64,000 bases of DNA. Source: DYCT01 sp051875715 (GTDB lineage: Bacteria > Bacteroidota > Bacteroidia > Bacteroidales > Bacteroidaceae). The DNA is taken from positions 41,993 to 105,992 of the forward strand of contig JBJEHD010000077.1 in NCBI GenBank assembly GCA_051875715.1, given 5' to 3'. Of the stretch, positions 51,627-59,496 are shown piece after piece (within the stretch, counting starts at the first letter, position 1; each line of letters opens with the position of its first letter). A program made the translations under genes and the position numbers. The notes beneath the pieces are model-generated. The model had not been told where the DNA came from. It did not search any database and was given only the letters and a program-made list of their open reading frames with translations.

Positions 51627-52583
51627 ATGGACAGAAAGAAACTATTGACTATTGGCTTGTGTGCAGGAATCGCCGTGTCGGCCGTTGCACAAGAAGAAAA
51701 GGTCGTTCCTGTTCGCTATGGTGATATGGACCAGTGGGTGACTCGTATCATCCATGAATCTGGCATCATCGGAGGGGAAGACAAGTCGGTCTATGCCATC
51801 GGTCCGACTCAGACCATCGAAGGCAATAACGCCTATAAGAATTTGGGCGGATCGCCATGGGGTACATCAAACATCTATGCCAAAGTGGCTGGCATCCACA
51901 AGACCAACGTGTCTGCTTTTCCCGAGAAACGTGGCGACGGTTACTGCGCCCGGTTGGAGACGCGTTATGAGAGCGTGAAAGTGTTTGGCTTGATTGATAT
52001 TGAGGTGATTGCGGCCGGCTCTATGTTTCTGGGGCAAATGCATGAACCGATTACTGGTACCAAGAACCCCATGCGGATGCTTGACATGGGTGTCCCCTTC
52101 ACCCATAAGCCCAAGGCTTTGCGCTTCGACTGTAAGGTGAAGATGTCCGGCAGCCCCGACCGGGTTCGTTCGACTGGCTTCAGCCCGAAGAAGAAGGTGA
52201 AAGGCATGGACCATCCCGCGGTCATCTGCCTGCTGCAGAAACGCTGGGAGGATGCCAAAGGCAATGTCTTTGCTAAACGAGTTGGAACGATGGTCATCCG
52301 CTACAGTAAGGATGCCGAGTGGAGTACTGTCACCTATCCCATTCACTATGGTGACATCTCCGGACAGGACTGCTACGTGGAGGAGTGGATGCGGATTCAA
52401 GACCAGGAGCGGTATTGCACCAACAGCAAGGGAAAGATTGTTCCCATCCAGGAGACAGGTTGGGGAACGGAATCCGATGTACCAACGCATATGGTGCTTC
52501 AATTCACCTCCAGCCACGGAGGTGCATATATCGGATCGCCTGGCAACACGTTGTGGGTGGACAATGTATCCTTTGTCTATTGA
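51627..52583 (+). CDS. secreted PCMD-type (putative carbohydrate metabolism domain) protein
   Basis: 318 residues with a Sec signal peptide (MDRKKLLTIGLCAGIAVSAVAQ). The mature part has the beta-sandwich pattern of PCMD proteins: YGDMDQWVTRIIHESGIIGG early, LRFDCKVKMSG, then ending FTSSHGGAYIGSPGNTLWVD and NVSFVY. No catalytic motif is evident. It starts 27 nt after the sulfotransferase, so it probably belongs to that operon; it could bind the sulfonated product or acceptor at the cell surface, which is inference. Confidence 0.8.
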   Translation: MDRKKLLTIGLCAGIAVSAVAQEEKVVPVRYGDMDQWVTRIIHESGIIGGEDKSVYAIGPTQTIEGNNAYKNLGGSPWGTSNIYAKVAGIHKTNVSAFPEKRGDGYCARLETRYESVKVFGLIDIEVIAAGSMFLGQMHEPITGTKNPMRMLDMGVPFTHKPKALRFDCKVKMSGSPDRVRSTGFSPKKKVKGMDHPAVICLLQKRWEDAKGNVFAKRVGTMVIRYSKDAEWSTVTYPIHYGDISGQDCYVEEWMRIQDQERYCTNSKGKIVPIQETGWGTESDVPTHMVLQFTSSHGGAYIGSPGNTLWVDNVSFVY

Positions 52584-52592
52584 TGGTGTGCC

Positions 52593-53033
52593 ATGGGACG
52601 AATCTTAGCCTTGGATTACGGAACAAAGCGTACGGGTTTGGCGGTTACCGACCCGTTGCAACTGATAGCCGGCGGATTGGCTACCGTGCCTACGGGTGAG
52701 TTGTTGGCGTATGTGCAAGCGTATGTACAGCGCGAGCCCGTCGACCTTATCTTGGTGGGTCTTCCGCGTACGATGTCTGGCGAGTATTCCGATAGCATGA
52801 AACACATTCGCCCTTTTGTGGAACGGTTGCGGCGTGCCTTGCCCGAAATGCCGGTGGAGTATGCTGACGAGCGTTTCACGTCGGTGCTGGCCCATCAGAC
52901 CATGCTGGATGCGGGCCTGCGGAAAAAAGCCCGGCAGGATAAAGCTTTGGTGGACGAACTCAGTGCCACAATCCTGTTGCAGGATTACATGGAAAGTCGT
53001 GCTTTTCGTCGGCCTGCCGGCGGAAACGAATGA
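52593..53033 (+). CDS. ruvX: putative Holliday-junction resolvase RuvX (YqgF)
   Basis: 146 residues. RNase H-like fold with ALDYGTKRTGLAV (catalytic Asp), LVGLPRTMSGEYSD, and ADERFTSVLAHQ (Glu) and DELSATILLQDYM (final Asp). It is implicated in 16S rRNA 5' processing as well as recombination. 9 nt after the PCMD gene and 39 nt before def. Confidence 0.93.
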   Translation: MGRILALDYGTKRTGLAVTDPLQLIAGGLATVPTGELLAYVQAYVQREPVDLILVGLPRTMSGEYSDSMKHIRPFVERLRRALPEMPVEYADERFTSVLAHQTMLDAGLRKKARQDKALVDELSATILLQDYMESRAFRRPAGGNE

Positions 53034-53072
53034 TGAACGGATAGAAATAAAACAGAATTTTAGAATCGCTAT

Positions 53073-53627
53073 ATGATACTACCTATTTATACGTATGGCC
53101 ATCCGGTACTTCGCCGTGTGGCCGATGACATTACTCCCGATTATCCGGGCTTGAAGGAACTCATCGATAATATGTTCGAAACAATGGACCATGCCGACGG
53201 CGTGGGACTGGCTGCCCCTCAGATTGGATTGCCCATCCGGGTAGTGGTCATCGACCTTGATGTATTGTCTGAAGACATGCCGGAATATGCCGGCTTCCGT
53301 CATGCTTACATCAATGCCCACATCCACGAGGTGGAGGGAGAAGAAGAAACCATGGACGAGGGATGCCTCAGCCTGCCGGGCATTCACGAAGGAGTGAAGC
53401 GCAAAGGACGGATTCACGTTACTTATCTGGACGAAGAACTCCGTCCGCACGACGAGTGGGTGGAAGGTTATTTGGCTCGTGTGATGCAGCATGAGTTCGA
53501 CCACCTGGAAGGACGTATGTTTATCGACCATCTCTCTCCTTTGCGCAAGCAGTTGATTCGTGGCAAACTCAACGCCATCATCCAAGGCAAGGCACGTGTG
53601 GCATACCGTACGCGTGGCGTGAAATAA
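53073..53627 (+). CDS. def: peptide deformylase
   Basis: 184 residues. It removes the formyl group from nascent proteins. The three diagnostic motifs are intact: GVGLAAPQIGLPIR, EGCLSLPGIHEG (metal Cys) and QHEFDHLEGRMFID (HExxH-type site). It is followed by a strong hairpin terminator, closing this gene group. Confidence 0.96.
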   Translation: MILPIYTYGHPVLRRVADDITPDYPGLKELIDNMFETMDHADGVGLAAPQIGLPIRVVVIDLDVLSEDMPEYAGFRHAYINAHIHEVEGEEETMDEGCLSLPGIHEGVKRKGRIHVTYLDEELRPHDEWVEGYLARVMQHEFDHLEGRMFIDHLSPLRKQLIRGKLNAIIQGKARVAYRTRGVK

Positions 53628-53638
53628 TACAGCAAGTT

Positions 53639-53681
53639 CGGCCTACCGATACCTCGTTGTTTGGAACGAGGCGGTAGGCCG
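53639..53681 (+). terminator. terminator after def
   Basis: Outer arms 53639-53648 and 53672-53681 (10 bp, perfect), inner arms 53652-53658 and 53665-53671 (7 bp, perfect), loop GTTTGG and a 3-nt bulge. It is followed by a T-rich stretch. Confidence 0.8.
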
Positions 53682-54327
53682 GATTCTTGTTTGCCCGTCG
53701 TCTGGCTTTGATGCAGGTGTGGGGCATTTCCCCTTCACTCATATGTGTTGAGGGATAATCCATTTTCTTGCCTAATTCGAAAAGGCGGATAGCCGGATGG
53801 GGTGCCTCTAAGACTGTTGTCGGACGCGTGGCCGTACGCGGTGCAGTCAGTGCAATCTTCCCATCTACAATAGAAGCATTAATTTTATCTTTCTTAGGCT
53901 GGGGTGCGGTGTGGCGTGCCTTAGGTCAATCTCGTCGTGACCCACAGTACAGATCTTTCTTGTATACGTAAGAGCAAAACTTCTCCGGACCTTCGCTGAG
54001 GTGGCCGGAAGAAAGGATGGAAGAGATGGAAATCATAGCCCAAAGTAGGAAGATATAGCGAAGAGGTTGGCTGGGTGTCTTCGAAAAGTATTTGACGATT
54101 GTGCGGATGACATTGTGAGCGGTGAAAGCAGGCCGCTGAACAGGTCTTTGCAGGTGCTTGTCTGGGCTTCCGATGATACTTTTGTTGTCCTGTGCAGCCT
54201 GCTGCTTGGGAGAGTGTTCCCACTCCTAAACGGTTGTAGACGAAATTGGTACGAGGAAGTAGGTCGGATTGTAACGGTGGCATGCGTGGCCGGGCGCCTC
54301 AAAGGAGACGTTAAACTGTACTAAATT

Positions 54328-54337
54328 ATAGTACTAT
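54328..54337. promoter_or_regulatory. candidate PadR operator
   Basis: Perfect palindrome ATAGTACTAT, with a related GTACTGTAC at 54348-54356, just upstream of the TATATTTG -7 element (54363-54370) of the PadR gene. Placement suggests autorepression. Confidence 0.45.
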
Positions 54338-54389
54338 GTTATACAAGGTACTGTACGTTTTGTATATTTGTCTCATCAAAGTAAATGCC

Positions 54390-54716
54390 ATGAATGCAGA
54401 CAATGTAAAATCGCAAATGAGAAAGGGCATGTTGGAATATTGCGTCCTATTGCTCTTGCATCGCGAGCCGGCTTATTCGTCGGACATCATCAATCGTTTG
54501 AAGGACGCTCAACTGATCGTGGTAGAGGGTACGCTTTATCCGTTGCTGACCCGCCTGAAGAATGATGGACTTTTGAGTTACGAATGGGTTGAATCGACAC
54601 AAGGGCCTCCGCGCAAATACTATAGGCTGACCGAAAACGGAGAATCTTTTTTAGGCGAATTGGAAAAAGCCTGGAGCGAGTTGTGCCTCACCATCGATCA
54701 CATAATGAATCATTAA
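54390..54716 (+). CDS. PadR-family transcriptional regulator
   Basis: 108 residues. MRKGMLEYCVLLLLHREPAY, SSDIINRLKDAQLIVVEGTL, YPLLTRLKNDGLLSYEW and GPPRKYYRLTENG form the PadR winged helix, with a short C-terminal dimer helix. The start at 54390 agrees with the promoter position; an upstream start at 54336 would precede it. 13 nt upstream of a PspC-domain gene, the usual PadR/PspC pair that responds to membrane stress or antimicrobials in other bacteria. Confidence 0.9.
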   Translation: MNADNVKSQMRKGMLEYCVLLLLHREPAYSSDIINRLKDAQLIVVEGTLYPLLTRLKNDGLLSYEWVESTQGPPRKYYRLTENGESFLGELEKAWSELCLTIDHIMNH

Positions 54717-54729
54717 CAACCAAAAGGAT

Positions 54730-55812
54730 ATGAAAAAAACATTGACCGTCAATTTAGGTGGTACGGTGTATCACATGGATGAAGATGCCTACCAATTGCT
54801 GGAAGCGTATCTGACCGGCCTGCACGATTGCTTTCGCCACGAACAAGGAGCAGACGAAATTGTGAAAGATTTCGAGATACGTATGGCGGAACTCTTCGGA
54901 GTAGAACGTCAGGGTGATTCTCAGCCCATTACGGCAGAAGAAGTGGAGAAAGTTATCGGGAGGATGGGGCGTCCGGAGGATTTTGTGGACGACAGTTGCC
55001 AGGAATCAGCCGGGAAAGAGGCGAGTGGAAACCGAAAGGAAAAGTCGTCCAAGAAACTGTTTCGCGACCCTGACGATCGAATGCTGGGCGGGGTGGCTTC
55101 GGGTATTGCAGCCTATGGCGGCTTTGACACCACGTTGGTGCGCATCGTGTGCCTGTTGTTGCTTTTCATCCCCGGCTTGGGAATGACTACCGTTTTGGCC
55201 TACATGGCTTTGTGGCTGGTTGTGCCCATGGCGAGAACCGCTGCCGACAAACTGTCCATGAGAGGGGAAAAAGTGACTGTGGAAGGAATAGGCCGGACGG
55301 TGACTGGTGGTTTCGAGCGGGCCGTTGATGCTGGTCGTGAATGTTTTCAATCGGAGCAGAAGCGTTCCTCCTGGAAGCGAATTGGAGACGTGGCGGTGAC
55401 TGTGGCTGGCGCGGTGCTCAAGGTGGCTCTGATACTGATGGCGTTGTTGTTTTGCCCCATAATCGTATTCTGCCTGATTGTGGTCGTGATGGCATTGATA
55501 GGCATGGCATTCGGCGGAGGCGTATGGCTGTATAGTTTTCTTCCCGATGCGTTACCCACCTTTTCGTTTGCTCCGTCCGTAATCCTTTTCTTGACCGTCA
55601 TGCTGATTCTGTTGGCGGGCATTCCGTTGGTGGGTTTGATTCATGTTGTTCTGACTCGTTTGTTCCATACGTGGGGGCCGATGTCGACCATGGTCAAACG
55701 TGTTTTGTGGGTCTTGTGGCTCGGGGCGTTGGTTTCACTCATCGTCTGGCTGATGTGTCATCCTGAATTGTTCACGGACTTTTCATGGTTTTTGGAAACG
55801 CTTAATGGATAA
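54730..55812 (+). CDS. PspC-domain membrane protein
   Basis: 360 residues. The N-terminal soluble part (about 1-90) is MKKTLTVNLGGTVYHMDEDA and AEEVEKVIGRMGRPEDFVDD. The PspC domain at about 105-170 is KKLFRDPDDRMLGGVASGIA and YMALWLVVP. Three further membrane segments follow (LILMALLFCPIIVFCLIVVV and two later). Envelope-stress role by family. Cotranscribed with the PadR regulator and followed by a terminator at 55858-55900. Confidence 0.88.
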   Translation: MKKTLTVNLGGTVYHMDEDAYQLLEAYLTGLHDCFRHEQGADEIVKDFEIRMAELFGVERQGDSQPITAEEVEKVIGRMGRPEDFVDDSCQESAGKEASGNRKEKSSKKLFRDPDDRMLGGVASGIAAYGGFDTTLVRIVCLLLLFIPGLGMTTVLAYMALWLVVPMARTAADKLSMRGEKVTVEGIGRTVTGGFERAVDAGRECFQSEQKRSSWKRIGDVAVTVAGAVLKVALILMALLFCPIIVFCLIVVVMALIGMAFGGGVWLYSFLPDALPTFSFAPSVILFLTVMLILLAGIPLVGLIHVVLTRLFHTWGPMSTMVKRVLWVLWLGALVSLIVWLMCHPELFTDFSWFLETLNG

Positions 55813-55857
55813 GTTCGATGTGATATCAGAACGCTTTTCGATTATTTTGATTTGATA

Positions 55858-55900
55858 AAAGCCTCCGAATGGCAGACGTTTCGTTTGCTTCGGGGGCTTT
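55858..55900 (+). terminator. terminator of the PadR/PspC operon
   Basis: AAAGCC/TCCGAA arm at 55858-55869 pairs with TTCGG/GGGCTTT at 55889-55900. It lies 45 nt after the pspC-type stop. Confidence 0.75.
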
Positions 55901-56035
55901 CGATGGATAATCCGTATGCTCCGCTGGCTTTCTATGCCACGACAAATGGGCAACTGGACGATATCTCGGAATCAATCGATAGGCCACTCGTTAAAAACAT
56001 CTGTCGTGTGCCGACGGAATTCCAAAGGAAGTTGC

Positions 56036-56043
56036 TACCTTTG
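56036..56043 (+). promoter_or_regulatory. -7 element of the map promoter
   Basis: TACCTTTG, 38 nt before the map ATG; -33 not clear. Confidence 0.55.
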
Positions 56044-56081
56044 CACGACTTTTAGCAATAGAAAATAAAGGAGGCAAAATC

Positions 56082-56942
56082 ATGAGGCTGAAACGCATCA
56101 AGCAGAATTGGCATCCGCAGAAAGGGTGTCCATTGACAGAGTTGGACAAACGGGTGCTCTATTACCAGAACAAAGGACATCTGGTGCCCAGCCGAAATCT
56201 GATAAAAACGCCTGAACAGATAGAAGGAATCCGGCGTAGTGGCGAGGTGAACACGGGGGTGCTCGACTTGGTGGCGCGCGAGATACATGCAGGCATGGCA
56301 ACGGCGGAAATCGATCGACTGGTCTACGACTATACGGTGGCACACGGAGCCACACCGGCCCCCTTGGGATATGAAGGATTTCCCAAAAGCGTATGTACCA
56401 GCATCAACGAGGTGGTCTGCCATGGCATTCCCAGTGAAGAGGAAGTGTTGCAGGAAGGGGACATCGTCAATGTTGATGTGTCCACCATCTTGGACGGGTA
56501 TTATTCGGATGCGTCGCGTATGTTCATAATCGGACAAACCTCGCCCGAGAAAGAAAAATTGGTGCGTGTAGCCAAAGAATGCTTGCAGATAGGTATGGAA
56601 GCGGCCCGGCCGTTTGGCTTTGTAGGTGACATCGGACATGCCATTCAGACGCATGCACACCGGAATGGCTTTTCTGTGGTACGTGATTTGTGCGGCCATG
56701 GAGTCGGGCTGGATTTCCACGAAGAACCCGATGTGGAGCATTTCGGTAGAAAAGGAACGGGCATGCTGCTTGTGCCGGGGATGGTATTTACCATAGAACC
56801 GATGATTAATATGGGCACGTACGAGGTGTTTGTCGACGAAGAAGACGGATGGACAGTGGTGACGGAGGACGAACTGCCTTCGGCTCAGTGGGAACATACG
56901 TTTGTCATGACCGAACATGGACTGGAGATATTGACGTACTAA
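56082..56942 (+). CDS. map: methionine aminopeptidase
   Basis: 286 residues, slightly longer than the E. coli enzyme through an N-terminal extension of about 35 residues (RIKQNWHPQKGCPLTELDKR). The pita-bread catalytic core holds GFPKSVCTSINEVVCHGIP, GDIVNVDVSTILDGYYSDAS (metal Asp residues), CGHGVGLDFHEEP (metal His), VFTIEPMIN (Glu) and WEHTFVMTEHG. It removes the initiator Met from new proteins. 11 nt before tsaD, so likely cotranscribed. Confidence 0.95.
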   Translation: MRLKRIKQNWHPQKGCPLTELDKRVLYYQNKGHLVPSRNLIKTPEQIEGIRRSGEVNTGVLDLVAREIHAGMATAEIDRLVYDYTVAHGATPAPLGYEGFPKSVCTSINEVVCHGIPSEEEVLQEGDIVNVDVSTILDGYYSDASRMFIIGQTSPEKEKLVRVAKECLQIGMEAARPFGFVGDIGHAIQTHAHRNGFSVVRDLCGHGVGLDFHEEPDVEHFGRKGTGMLLVPGMVFTIEPMINMGTYEVFVDEEDGWTVVTEDELPSAQWEHTFVMTEHGLEILTY

Positions 56943-56953
56943 AAAAGAACGAG

Positions 56954-58009
56954 ATGGAAGAGCAAGAAAAGAAAAAAGACATCATCATATTGGGCATCGA
57001 ATCGTCGTGTGACGACACATCGGCGGCTGTCATTCGTGACGGCGTGTTGCTCAGCAATGTGGTGGCCAGCCAGGCCGTGCACGAAGCCTATGGGGGCGTT
57101 GTGCCTGAGTTGGCCTCGCGGGCGCACCAGCAGAATATCGTCCCGGTGGTGCACGAAGCATTGCGTAGGGCGGGTGTCACAAAAGAACAGTTAAGTGCCG
57201 TTGCCTTCACCCGAGGACCGGGGTTGATGGGCTCTCTCTTGGTGGGCGTTTCATTCGCCAAGGGTTTTGCCCGTGCATTGGGCATACCTCTAATCGATGT
57301 GAACCATCTGCAGGCGCATGTGTTGGCGCACTTCATCCGTGAGCCGGAAGTGCCTGCCCATGTGCCGGCGTTCCCATTTCTCTGCCTGCTGGTATCGGGC
57401 GGAAATTCACAGATTATACGGGTAGACGCATACAATCGAATGACGGTCATCGGACAGACCATTGACGATGCTGCAGGCGAGGCCATTGACAAATGTTCGA
57501 AAGTGATGGGATTGGGATATCCCGGCGGACCCATTATCGATCGATTGGCCCGAAAAGGGAATCCGAAAGCCTATGCGTTCAGCAAACCGCATCTCGCAGG
57601 CTACGACTATAGTTTCAGCGGGCTGAAGACTTCATTTCTCTATTCGCTTCGGGAATGGGTGAAGGAGGATCCTGATTTCGTCGAACATCATAAAGAAGAC
57701 TTGGCCGCCTCGCTTGAAGCGACTGTGGTGGATATACTGATGGGAAAACTTCGTAAGGCTGCGAAGGACACCCGCATCAATCAGGTGGCAGTAGCGGGAG
57801 GCGTGTCGGCAAATACGGGACTCCGAGAAGCATTCCTCGACCATGCGAAACGATTGGGATGGGAGGTCTTTATTCCGAAATTTGGATTTACAACCGACAA
57901 CGCGGCCATGGTGGCCATTACGGGTTATTACAAGTATCTCGACCACGCATTTTGTTCTATTGATTTGCCCGCTTTCGCGCGGGTGACGATGAATGATTCG
58001 TCAAAATAG
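56954..58009 (+). CDS. tsaD: tRNA N6-adenosine threonylcarbamoyltransferase
   Basis: 351 residues. ASKHA-fold enzyme of t6A37 synthesis. GIESSCDDTSAAVI, PELASRAHQQNIVP, NHLQAHVLAHF (metal-binding His pair), LCLLVSGGNSQI, GYPGGPIIDRLA and AVAGGVSANTGLRE are the family motifs. The start at 56954 (MEEQEKKKDIIILGIESSCD) avoids overlap with map. Confidence 0.96.
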   Translation: MEEQEKKKDIIILGIESSCDDTSAAVIRDGVLLSNVVASQAVHEAYGGVVPELASRAHQQNIVPVVHEALRRAGVTKEQLSAVAFTRGPGLMGSLLVGVSFAKGFARALGIPLIDVNHLQAHVLAHFIREPEVPAHVPAFPFLCLLVSGGNSQIIRVDAYNRMTVIGQTIDDAAGEAIDKCSKVMGLGYPGGPIIDRLARKGNPKAYAFSKPHLAGYDYSFSGLKTSFLYSLREWVKEDPDFVEHHKEDLAASLEATVVDILMGKLRKAAKDTRINQVAVAGGVSANTGLREAFLDHAKRLGWEVFIPKFGFTTDNAAMVAITGYYKYLDHAFCSIDLPAFARVTMNDSSK

Positions 58010-58022
58010 GGAGTATAGTGGT

Positions 58023-58529
58023 ATGGATTGTGTGATGGAAAACCTGAGCCGCCAAATAGGGCTTGTCTTGATGCGGCGGGGATGTACGGTGGGATGTGCG
58101 GAAAGTTGTACGGGTGGAAACATCGCCGCCTCGTTGACTGCTGTTCCTGGGAGTTCGGCCTATTTTAAGGGAAGTGTGGTGGCCTATGCCGCTGAGGTGA
58201 AAACCTCCCTGCTGGGTGTGAACCCGCAAACGTTGGCATGCGAGGGAGTGGTGAGTCGCCAGACGGTATGCGAGATGGTGTCAGGTGCGCTGAAAGCATT
58301 AAGAACGGATTATGCCGTCGCTACAACGGGGGTGGCTGGCCCGGGTGGTGGTACGGATCGTGTTCCGGTTGGAACTATCTGGATTGCAGCAGGGTCAGAA
58401 AAAAAGATGGTATCCTTCTGCCAAACCATTGACAAGGGTAGGGAAGCCAATGTGGAGCGCGCGACTCGAAAAGCGTTGGAAATGCTGCTGGAGTTATTGC
58501 AAAGTTACGAAAATGACTCAAAAGGATGA
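58023..58529 (+). CDS. CinA-type nicotinamide-nucleotide amidohydrolase
   Basis: 168 residues from ATG 58023. AESCTGGNIAASLTAVPGSS, YFKGSVVAYAAEVKTSLLGV, VSRQTVCEMV and ATTGVAGPGGGTDRVPVGTI match the PncC/CinA C-terminal domain, which deamidates NMN. Only this domain is present, without the N-terminal MoaB-like part. Alternative starts are 57993 (overlapping tsaD by 17 nt) and 58035 (MENLSRQIG, which many homologues resemble). Confidence 0.85.
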   Translation: MDCVMENLSRQIGLVLMRRGCTVGCAESCTGGNIAASLTAVPGSSAYFKGSVVAYAAEVKTSLLGVNPQTLACEGVVSRQTVCEMVSGALKALRTDYAVATTGVAGPGGGTDRVPVGTIWIAAGSEKKMVSFCQTIDKGREANVERATRKALEMLLELLQSYENDSKG

Positions 58530-58545
58530 ATTATTTAAGTGAACA

Positions 58546-58577
58546 CTTGTTTTATTTCAGGAAATGTGCTTACTTTG
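58546..58577 (+). promoter_or_regulatory. promoter of the rpmB-rpmG-DUF4295 operon
   Basis: CTTG at 58546-58549, 20 nt, then TTACTTTG at 58570-58577; one mismatch in each box relative to the group consensus. Confidence 0.55.
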
Positions 58578-58626
58578 CGCTCTGTTTGAAATAAGTATGG
58601 AGTAAAACTATAAAATTAAGATAGCA

Positions 58627-58887
58627 ATGTCGAAGATTTGTCAAATTACCGGAAAGAAAGCCATGATTGGCAACAATGTTTCGCACTCGAAGAGAAGAAC
58701 GAAAAGAACCTTTGATGTGAACTTGTTTACGAAGAAGTTCTACTATGTAGAGCAGGACTGCTGGATCAGCCTTAAGATTTGTGCCAACGGCCTGCGCGTG
58801 ATTAACAAGAAGGGATTGGATGCAGCCCTCAACGAGGCCGTAGCGAAAGGCTATTGCGATTGGAAAAGCATTAAAGTGATTGCATAA
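58627..58887 (+). CDS. rpmB: 50S ribosomal protein L28
   Basis: 86 residues. SKICQITGKKAMIGNNVSHS and KRTFDVNLFTKKFYYVEQ are diagnostic of the Bacteroidetes L28. First gene of a three-gene ribosomal operon. Confidence 0.97.
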   Translation: MSKICQITGKKAMIGNNVSHSKRRTKRTFDVNLFTKKFYYVEQDCWISLKICANGLRVINKKGLDAALNEAVAKGYCDWKSIKVIA

Positions 58888-58910
58888 TCAGTAAGAGGAG
58901 ATATAGAAAA

Positions 58911-59099
58911 ATGGCAAAGAAAGCAAAAGGCAACAGAGTGCAGGTGATTTTGGAGTGCACCGAACACAAGGATAGCGGTATGCCGGGAACGTCTCGTTAT
59001 ATTACAACGAAGAACAGAAAAAATACCCCTGAGAGATTGGAGTTGAAAAAGTACAACCCCATCCTGAAAAGAGTAACCGTTCATAAAGAAATTAAATAA
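58911..59099 (+). CDS. rpmG: 50S ribosomal protein L33
   Basis: 62 residues. MAKKAKGNRVQVILECTEHK, GTSRYITTKNRKNTPERLEL and KYNPILKRVTVHKEIK. There is a single Cys (ECTEH), so this is a zinc-free (C-minus) form rather than a CxxC L33. 23 nt after rpmB. Confidence 0.97.
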   Translation: MAKKAKGNRVQVILECTEHKDSGMPGTSRYITTKNRKNTPERLELKKYNPILKRVTVHKEIK

Positions 59100-59108
59100 G
59101 AGTGACCT

Positions 59109-59264
59109 ATGGCAAAGAAAACAGTCGCAACCCTTCAAACAGGCAAGGAAGGCCGTTCGTATACGAAAGTCATCAAGATGGTGAAGTCGCCGAAGACGGG
59201 CGCTTACGTATTTGATGAACAAATGGTGCCCAACGAAAAAGTTCAAGACTTTTTTAAGAAATAA
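59109..59264 (+). CDS. DUF4295 small basic protein
   Basis: 51 residues: MAKKTVATLQTGKEGRSYTK, then VIKMVKSPKTGAYVFDEQMV and PNEKVQDFFKK. A conserved Bacteroidetes protein found directly after rpmG, probably ribosome-associated by context. 9 nt after the rpmG stop. Confidence 0.93.
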   Translation: MAKKTVATLQTGKEGRSYTKVIKMVKSPKTGAYVFDEQMVPNEKVQDFFKK

Positions 59265-59304
59265 AGCCGTAAGGCAGATGGGAAGCAAGGGATTGCTTCC
59301 TGTA

Positions 59305-59340
59305 AAAAGGCCTCCACGCCATTGGCGTAGGAGGCCTTTT
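59305..59340 (+). terminator. terminator of the L28/L33 operon
   Basis: Arms AAAAGGCCTCC and GGAGGCCTTTT with an inner CGCC / GGCG pair; loop ATT. It ends in four T. Confidence 0.85.
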
Positions 59341-59439
59341 GCGTTTAGGGCCTATCTCTTCTTTGTAATTATCTTGCCTTTGGTTTCGAAATCCGGCCAA
59401 AACGACATCGTTAGGGGGCAAATAATTTGTCTTTATGTG

Positions 59440-59468
59440 TTTGACTTGCGCTATTTTACTTATTTTTG
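59440..59468 (+). promoter_or_regulatory. ftsY promoter
   Basis: TTTG at 59440-59443, 17 nt (short), then TATTTTTG at 59461-59468, 28 nt before the ATG. Confidence 0.5.
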
Positions 59469-59496
59469 TAGCCATTATTGAATAAAATGAATCCGT

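Larger units (their letters stand above)
53628..54389. other. intergenic region between def and the PadR gene
   Basis: About 760 bases. It begins with the def terminator and ends with the PadR promoter/operator. The middle (about 53690-54310) has short open frames on both strands (for example 53921-54283 minus and 54067-54324 plus), none recognisable; one minus-strand stretch with a hydrophobic segment (PSQPLRYIFLLWAMISISSI) may be a decayed membrane-protein gene. Function unknown. Confidence 0.5.

Noticed and set aside
55852..56055. 67-codon plus-strand reading frame starting with TTG
   Set aside because: It runs straight through the PadR/PspC terminator hairpin (55858-55900) and the map promoter; no protein-like character.
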